From contig CALBJK010000284.1 of the NCBI GenBank assembly GCA_937892695.1, positions 1-10,446 on the forward strand: DNA of 10,446 nucleotides. The letters run 5' to 3'. A model generated the notes under the pieces. It was not told the origin of the DNA, did no database searches, and saw only the letters and a program-made list of their open reading frames with translations. Shown here piece by piece: positions 6,651 to 10,446 of this stretch (position 1 is its first letter; each line of letters starts with the position of its first letter). A program made the position numbers and the translations under genes. This DNA is from an uncultured Prevotella sp. GTDB lineage: Bacteria > Bacteroidota > Bacteroidia > Bacteroidales > Bacteroidaceae.

Positions 6651-8129
6651 TTATTCCGGACGTGAATAGTTTGGAGCTTCGCTTGTAATCGTTATGTCGT
6701 GCGGATGGCTTTCGAGCACTCCTGCACTGGTGATTCGTGTGAATTTCGCGTCGTGCAGACGTTCGATTGTCGGTGCGCCGCAATATCCCATCCCCGAGCG
6801 CAGTCCTCCGATAAGCTGGTATATCACTTCCTGTACAGTACCCTTATAAGGCACACGTCCTGCGATACCTTCTGGCACAAGTTTCTTCACATCGCTCGTT
6901 CCGGACTGGAAATAGCGGTCCTTAGAACCATTTTCCATAGCTTCGAGCGAACCCATACCGCGATAGCTTTTAAACTTACGTCCGTTAAAGATGATAGTGT
7001 CGCCAGGACTCTCTTCGGTTCCGGCCACGAGCGACCCAATCATTACACAGCTGCCGCCGGCGGCAAGAGCCTTGACCACGTCACCCGAATAGCGCAGACC
7101 GCCATCGGCTATAAGCGGAACCCCTGTCCCTTTCAGTGCGCTGTACACGTCGTAGACTGCACTTAGTTGTGGCATTCCTACACCGGCAACGACACGGGTG
7201 GTACAGATAGAACCCGGCCCGATACCTACCTTCACGGCATCGGCTCCATTGTCGACAAGCATCTTTGCTGCTGCTCCTGTTGCCACATTGCCTACGACAA
7301 TGTCAACATTCGGGAACGACTTCTTTGCCTCTACAAGCTTTTCGATTACAAACTTGGAATGGCCGTGTGCCGTGTCTATTACGATAGCATCGGCTCCGGC
7401 CTCGACCAAAGCCTGCATACGGTCGAGAGTATCCACCGTAACGCCTACTCCGGCAGCTACACGCAACCGTCCTTTTTCGTCCTTGCAAGCCATTGGTTTG
7501 TCCTTGGCTTTGGTTATGTCCTTATATGTGATAAGTCCGACAAGATGGTTTTCCTTGTCCACTACGGGCAGCTTCTCAATTTTGTTTTCCTGTAGTATCT
7601 GTGCTGCGTCAGAAAGGTCAGTCTGCTGATGGGTGGTGACAAGATTCTCCGACGTCATAACTTCGTCAATTTTCTTGTCGAGTCGTTTTTCGAATCTGAG
7701 GTCACGGTTTGTGACAATGCCCACCAGATGCTTTTCGTCATCGACGACCGGTATGCCGCCGATATGATAGTCGGCCATGAGCAACAGTGCATCGCGGACA
7801 GTACTGCCACGACGTATTGTCACAGGGTCGTAAATCATTCCGTTTTCGGCACGCTTTACTATAGCCACCTGCCTTGCCTGTTCGTCGATGGACATGTTCT
7901 TGTGTATCACGCCGATACCCCCCTCACGGGCTATGGCAATAGCCATTGCCGACTCGGTTACAGTGTCCATAGCAGCCGTTACAAACGGGACATTCAGACT
8001 GATGTGGCGTGAGAACATGGTTTTCAACTCTACAGTCTTTGGCAGTACCTCTGAATAGGCCGGAATTAGCAGGACGTCATCGAAGGTAAGACCGTCCATT
8101 ACAATTTTATCTGCAACAAATGATGACAT
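6651..8129 (-). CDS. guaB: Inosine-5'-monophosphate dehydrogenase
   Basis: GuaB oxidises IMP to XMP with NAD+, the first committed step of GMP synthesis, in the cytoplasm. The protein has 492 residues, the normal length. The catalytic (beta/alpha)8 barrel is split by a pair of CBS domains (about 97-150 and 160-210), including HIGGIPVVDD (122-131) and IEKLPVVDKE (184-193). The active-site loop GIGPGSICTTR (303-313) carries nucleophile C309. ADGGLRYSGD (341-350) binds the IMP phosphate, YRGMGS lies at 389-394, and the flap has the catalytic Arg-Tyr pair as R405-Y406 in KDRYFQ. The frame extends 12 codons further to a TTG at 8165, but that lies within the promoter. The ATG at 8127-8129 (MSSFVADKIVMDG) matches the usual N-terminus of the family. 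It is the first gene after the intergenic promoter, and the isomerase gene follows 113 bases later. No riboswitch-like leader is visible, as the 5' UTR would be only about 20 bases. Confidence 0.98.
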   Translation of the reverse strand: MSSFVADKIVMDGLTFDDVLLIPAYSEVLPKTVELKTMFSRHISLNVPFVTAAMDTVTESAMAIAIAREGGIGVIHKNMSIDEQARQVAIVKRAENGMIYDPVTIRRGSTVRDALLLMADYHIGGIPVVDDEKHLVGIVTNRDLRFEKRLDKKIDEVMTSENLVTTHQQTDLSDAAQILQENKIEKLPVVDKENHLVGLITYKDITKAKDKPMACKDEKGRLRVAAGVGVTVDTLDRMQALVEAGADAIVIDTAHGHSKFVIEKLVEAKKSFPNVDIVVGNVATGAAAKMLVDNGADAVKVGIGPGSICTTRVVAGVGMPQLSAVYDVYSALKGTGVPLIADGGLRYSGDVVKALAAGGSCVMIGSLVAGTEESPGDTIIFNGRKFKSYRGMGSLEAMENGSKDRYFQSGTSDVKKLVPEGIAGRVPYKGTVQEVIYQLIGGLRSGMGYCGAPTIERLHDAKFTRITSAGVLESHPHDITITSEAPNYSRPE

Positions 8130-8153
8130 AATGATTTTAAAATTTATTGCGTG

Positions 8154-8179
8154 CAAATTTAGCAATAAAAATCCACAAA
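8154..8179 (-). promoter_or_regulatory. Bacteroidetes-type promoter of guaB
   Basis: Read on the minus strand, TAAATTTG (8154-8161) is an exact match to the Bacteroidetes -7 element TAnnTTTG. A TTTG (8176-8179) could serve as the -33 element, but the 14-base spacing is shorter than usual, so that half is weak. Transcription would start near 8147, leaving a leader of about 20 bases before the guaB ATG. The surrounding sequence is strongly AT-rich, as expected for a promoter. Confidence 0.6.
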
Positions 8180-8214
8180 TGCCATTTACTGACAGCTTTT
8201 ATTTCTTAATTAAT

Positions 8215-8243
8215 AAAAAAACGGCATCTCGTCAGTTTGCCAC
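8215..8243 (-). terminator. Possible intrinsic terminator of recQ
   Basis: On the minus strand GTGGCA (8238-8243) can pair with TGCCGT (8221-8226), six pairs including two G-U, with an 11-base loop, followed directly by a run of T (8215-8221). The stem overlaps the last codons and the TGA stop of recQ (8232-8234). The stem is weak, but the position between recQ and the guaB promoter is right. Confidence 0.4.
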
Positions 8244-10409
8244 ATCCGAGAGGAACTTGATGCGCACAAGCCTCACTTCATTCTCGTCGTAGTCTTCGCC
8301 GAGTTCGTCCATCGCATTATCCATACTGTCGGTGTCGCTCTCCTTGAAATATTCGAATATGTCATCAATTTGGTCTTCGTCCATCACATCCTCCAGGAAA
8401 TAATCTATATTGAGCTTTGTCCCACTGTAGACTATGGCGTCTATTTCGTCGAGAAGCTCTTCAAATTCCAGTCCGAGCGAGCTGGCGATGTCGTCGAGGG
8501 GTATCTGCCTGTCTATGTTATGTATTATTTTCACTTTCATCATAGAATCTTTGGCGACGGTCCGCACATACATTTCTTCCGGCCTTTCGATGCCGTTTTC
8601 CTTACAGTAGTCCTTTATGAGCTCGCAGAATTCCTTGCCAAACTTTCTTGCCTTCCCCACTCCTACTCCCTGGATGTTGCGCAGTTCGTCCATTGTCTGC
8701 GGATAGAGTGTGGCCATCTGTTCGAGGGAGATATCCTGGAATATCACATAGCCTGGCAGTCCTAGTTTCTTGGCTGTCTTCTTACGAAGGTCGCAAAGCA
8801 TGGCATACAGAGTCGGGTCAAGCACAGAGTCGGCGCCTTCATGCGCATTTTCTTCATAGTCGGTGCCGAAATCTGCATCTTCGACAATCATGAATGACAC
8901 GGGATTCTTCACATACCGTCTTCCTGCGGCAGTCACTTTCAGTACGCCGTAGTTCTCGACATCCTTTTTTATGAATCCCTCTATCATGGCCTGTCGTATG
9001 ACAGGATTCCAAAGTTTAGGACTTATGTCCTCACCCTCACCGAACTCTTCCAGTTCGTTGTGGTGATGTGAGACAATGTCGTCGGTAGCCCGTCCTTTCA
9101 CAAAGTCAATGATATAGTCTTGACGGAAGTTTTCCTTTATGGCCATTATTGCTTTCAGCACGATCACGAGAGCATCCTTTCCTTCACGTTTCTCTTTCGG
9201 GTGCAGACAGTTGTCACAATTGTGGCAGTTGTCTGGTTCGTAGTTTTCTCCGAAATAATGAAGCAGCATTTTCCTCCTGCATATCGACGACTCGGCGTAT
9301 GCCGCAGTCTCCTGCAACAGCTGCCGCCCGATATCCTGTTCGGCCACGGGTTTGCCCTCCATGAATTTTTCAAGTTTTTGCAGGTCGCGGTACGAGTAGA
9401 AGGCGATGCAGATGCCCTCCCCTCCGTCGCGGCCGGCACGGCCGGTCTCCTGATAATATCCCTCAAGGCTCTTGGGTATGTCATAGTGGATTACGAAACG
9501 CACGTCGGGCTTGTCTATCCCCATGCCGAAGGCTATCGTGGCCACAATCACATCTATGCGCTCCATCAAGAAGTCGTCCTGAGTCTGGGAACGCGTCGCG
9601 CTGTCGAGTCCGGCATGGTAAGCGGCAGCACGTATGTCGTTGGCACGCAGCACGGCGGCCAGTTCTTCTACCTTTTTGCGAGATATGCAGTAGATGATGC
9701 CGCTTTTGCCTTGGTGTGTCTTTATGAACTTTATTATGTCCTTATCGACGTTCTTCGTCTTCTGGCGCACTTCATAATAAAGGTTAGGCCGGTTGAACGA
9801 GCTTTTGAATTCGCGCGCATCTGTTATGCCCAGACTTTTCTTTATGTCCATCCTCACCTTGTCGGTAGCAGTAGCCGTAAGAGCTATCACGGGCGCATTG
9901 CCTATCTTGTTTATCATCGGCCGGATATTGCGGTAATCGGGACGGAAATCGTGACCCCACTCCGATATGCAGTGAGCCTCGTCGATGGCATAGAAAGATA
10001 TTTTGACGCTTTTCAGGAAATCGACATATTCGCTTTTGTTGAGCGACTCGGGAGCGACATAAAGCAGCTTGGTCTTGCCCGACTTCACGTCTTCCATCAC
10101 CTTCTGTATCGAGGCTCTGTTGAGCGAAGAGTTCAGATAATGAGCCAACCCGTTTTCTTCGCTCAGTCCGTTCACAACGTCCACCTGATTTTTCATTAGT
10201 GCAATAAGCGGCGAAACCACGATTGCCGTTCCTTCCATTATCAGTGACGGAAGCTGATAGCAAAGGCTCTTTCCGCCGCCCGTGGGCATGAGGACAAAGC
10301 CGTCGTTGCCAGCCAGAAGATTGCGGATGATCGCCTCCTGGTCGCCCTTGAACTTGTCGAAGCCAAAGAAATGCTTGAGCGCTTCGGCCAAATTTACTTC
10401 CTCTGTCAT
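8232..10409 (-). CDS. recQ: ATP-dependent DNA helicase RecQ
   Basis: RecQ is a 3'-5' DNA helicase acting in recombination and repair of stalled forks. This 725-residue protein has every expected part. The helicase core (about 1-345) has Walker A TGGGKS (43-48), the DEAH box (143-146), TATAT (178-182), FGMGIDKPDVR (294-304) and motif VI QETGRAGRDG (320-329). The zinc site has C377, C395, C398 and C401. A winged-helix domain (about 405-515) and an HRDC domain (about 530-603) follow. The tail (about 604-725) resembles the helicase helix-turn-helix domain found at the end of many RecQs, and ends in a very acidic stretch (672-712). The ATG at 10407-10409 gives the usual Bacteroides N-terminus (MTEEVNLAEAL). 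No Shine-Dalgarno sequence is seen. I recall clpX upstream of recQ in Bacteroides, but only 37 bases precede it here, so this cannot be confirmed. Confidence 0.98.
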   Translation of the reverse strand: MTEEVNLAEALKHFFGFDKFKGDQEAIIRNLLAGNDGFVLMPTGGGKSLCYQLPSLIMEGTAIVVSPLIALMKNQVDVVNGLSEENGLAHYLNSSLNRASIQKVMEDVKSGKTKLLYVAPESLNKSEYVDFLKSVKISFYAIDEAHCISEWGHDFRPDYRNIRPMINKIGNAPVIALTATATDKVRMDIKKSLGITDAREFKSSFNRPNLYYEVRQKTKNVDKDIIKFIKTHQGKSGIIYCISRKKVEELAAVLRANDIRAAAYHAGLDSATRSQTQDDFLMERIDVIVATIAFGMGIDKPDVRFVIHYDIPKSLEGYYQETGRAGRDGGEGICIAFYSYRDLQKLEKFMEGKPVAEQDIGRQLLQETAAYAESSICRRKMLLHYFGENYEPDNCHNCDNCLHPKEKREGKDALVIVLKAIMAIKENFRQDYIIDFVKGRATDDIVSHHHNELEEFGEGEDISPKLWNPVIRQAMIEGFIKKDVENYGVLKVTAAGRRYVKNPVSFMIVEDADFGTDYEENAHEGADSVLDPTLYAMLCDLRKKTAKKLGLPGYVIFQDISLEQMATLYPQTMDELRNIQGVGVGKARKFGKEFCELIKDYCKENGIERPEEMYVRTVAKDSMMKVKIIHNIDRQIPLDDIASSLGLEFEELLDEIDAIVYSGTKLNIDYFLEDVMDEDQIDDIFEYFKESDTDSMDNAMDELGEDYDENEVRLVRIKFLSDVAN

Positions 10410-10446
10410 TGTTAATAGTTGATATGTTCCCTATGGCAGGTGGGTA
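10410..10446. other. Upstream flank of recQ, nothing recognised
   Basis: These 37 bases lie between the recQ start and the window edge. I see no TAnnTTTG promoter element, no Shine-Dalgarno sequence close to the ATG and no recognisable end of a neighbouring gene. It is too short to interpret. Confidence 0.5.

Noticed and set aside
8163..8165. TTG as the start of guaB, adding 12 residues
   Set aside because: It lies in the promoter region upstream of the predicted transcript start; the ATG at 8127-8129 gives the usual family N-terminus.
8180..8227. ATGCC/GGCAT pairing across the recQ-guaB gap as a larger terminator hairpin
   Set aside because: The loop would be about 40 bases with only five pairs; the smaller hairpin next to the T-run is more likely.
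9120..10199. A 359-codon open frame on the plus strand opposite recQ
   Set aside because: It lies wholly within recQ, whose helicase motifs are intact on the minus strand; the product has no recognisable domain. It is a codon-bias shadow.

Overview
The window looks like a conserved chromosomal segment from a member of the Bacteroidales (Bacteroides/Prevotella-like). The evidence is a RecQ and a GuaB that read throughout like Bacteroides proteins, an OstA-like protein of the kind typical of Bacteroidetes, the near absence of Shine-Dalgarno sequences, and a promoter element upstream of guaB (TAAATTTG) that matches the Bacteroidetes -7 consensus TAnnTTTG. No mobile element, CRISPR array, tRNA or rRNA was seen, and no stretch over 300 bases lacks a gene.

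All seven genes are on the minus strand, so transcription runs from high to low coordinates. In that order they are: recQ (10409-8232, complete); a roughly 100-base gap with a possible recQ terminator and the guaB promoter; guaB, IMP dehydrogenase (8129-6651); a 113-base gap with two small inverted repeats; a periplasmic parvulin-type peptidyl-prolyl isomerase (6537-5116); a 95-base gap with an imperfect inverted repeat; a SurA-like protein with two parvulin domains (5020-3578); an OstA-like protein (3581-1902); a small protein with a C-terminal membrane segment (1905-1597); and mutL, whose 3' end lies outside the window (1600-<1).

The last four genes (surA-like, ostA-like, small protein, mutL) are joined by three successive 4-base ATGA overlaps, which strongly suggests one transcript with coupled translation. 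The group mixes outer-membrane assembly (two PPIase chaperones, an OstA/LptA-family protein) with nucleotide metabolism (guaB) and DNA maintenance (recQ, mutL). I recall similar gene order in other Bacteroides genomes, but could not check it here.

I found no clearly new system. The most notable points are: the MutL endonuclease motif DQHA(X)2E(X)4E appears as DQHR-AH-F-RILY-E, losing one acidic residue; the SurA-like protein's two parvulin domains have each lost a different half of the usual active site; an uncharacterised membrane-anchored small protein is locked between ostA-like and mutL; and the spacers contain stem-loops that are not obvious terminators.
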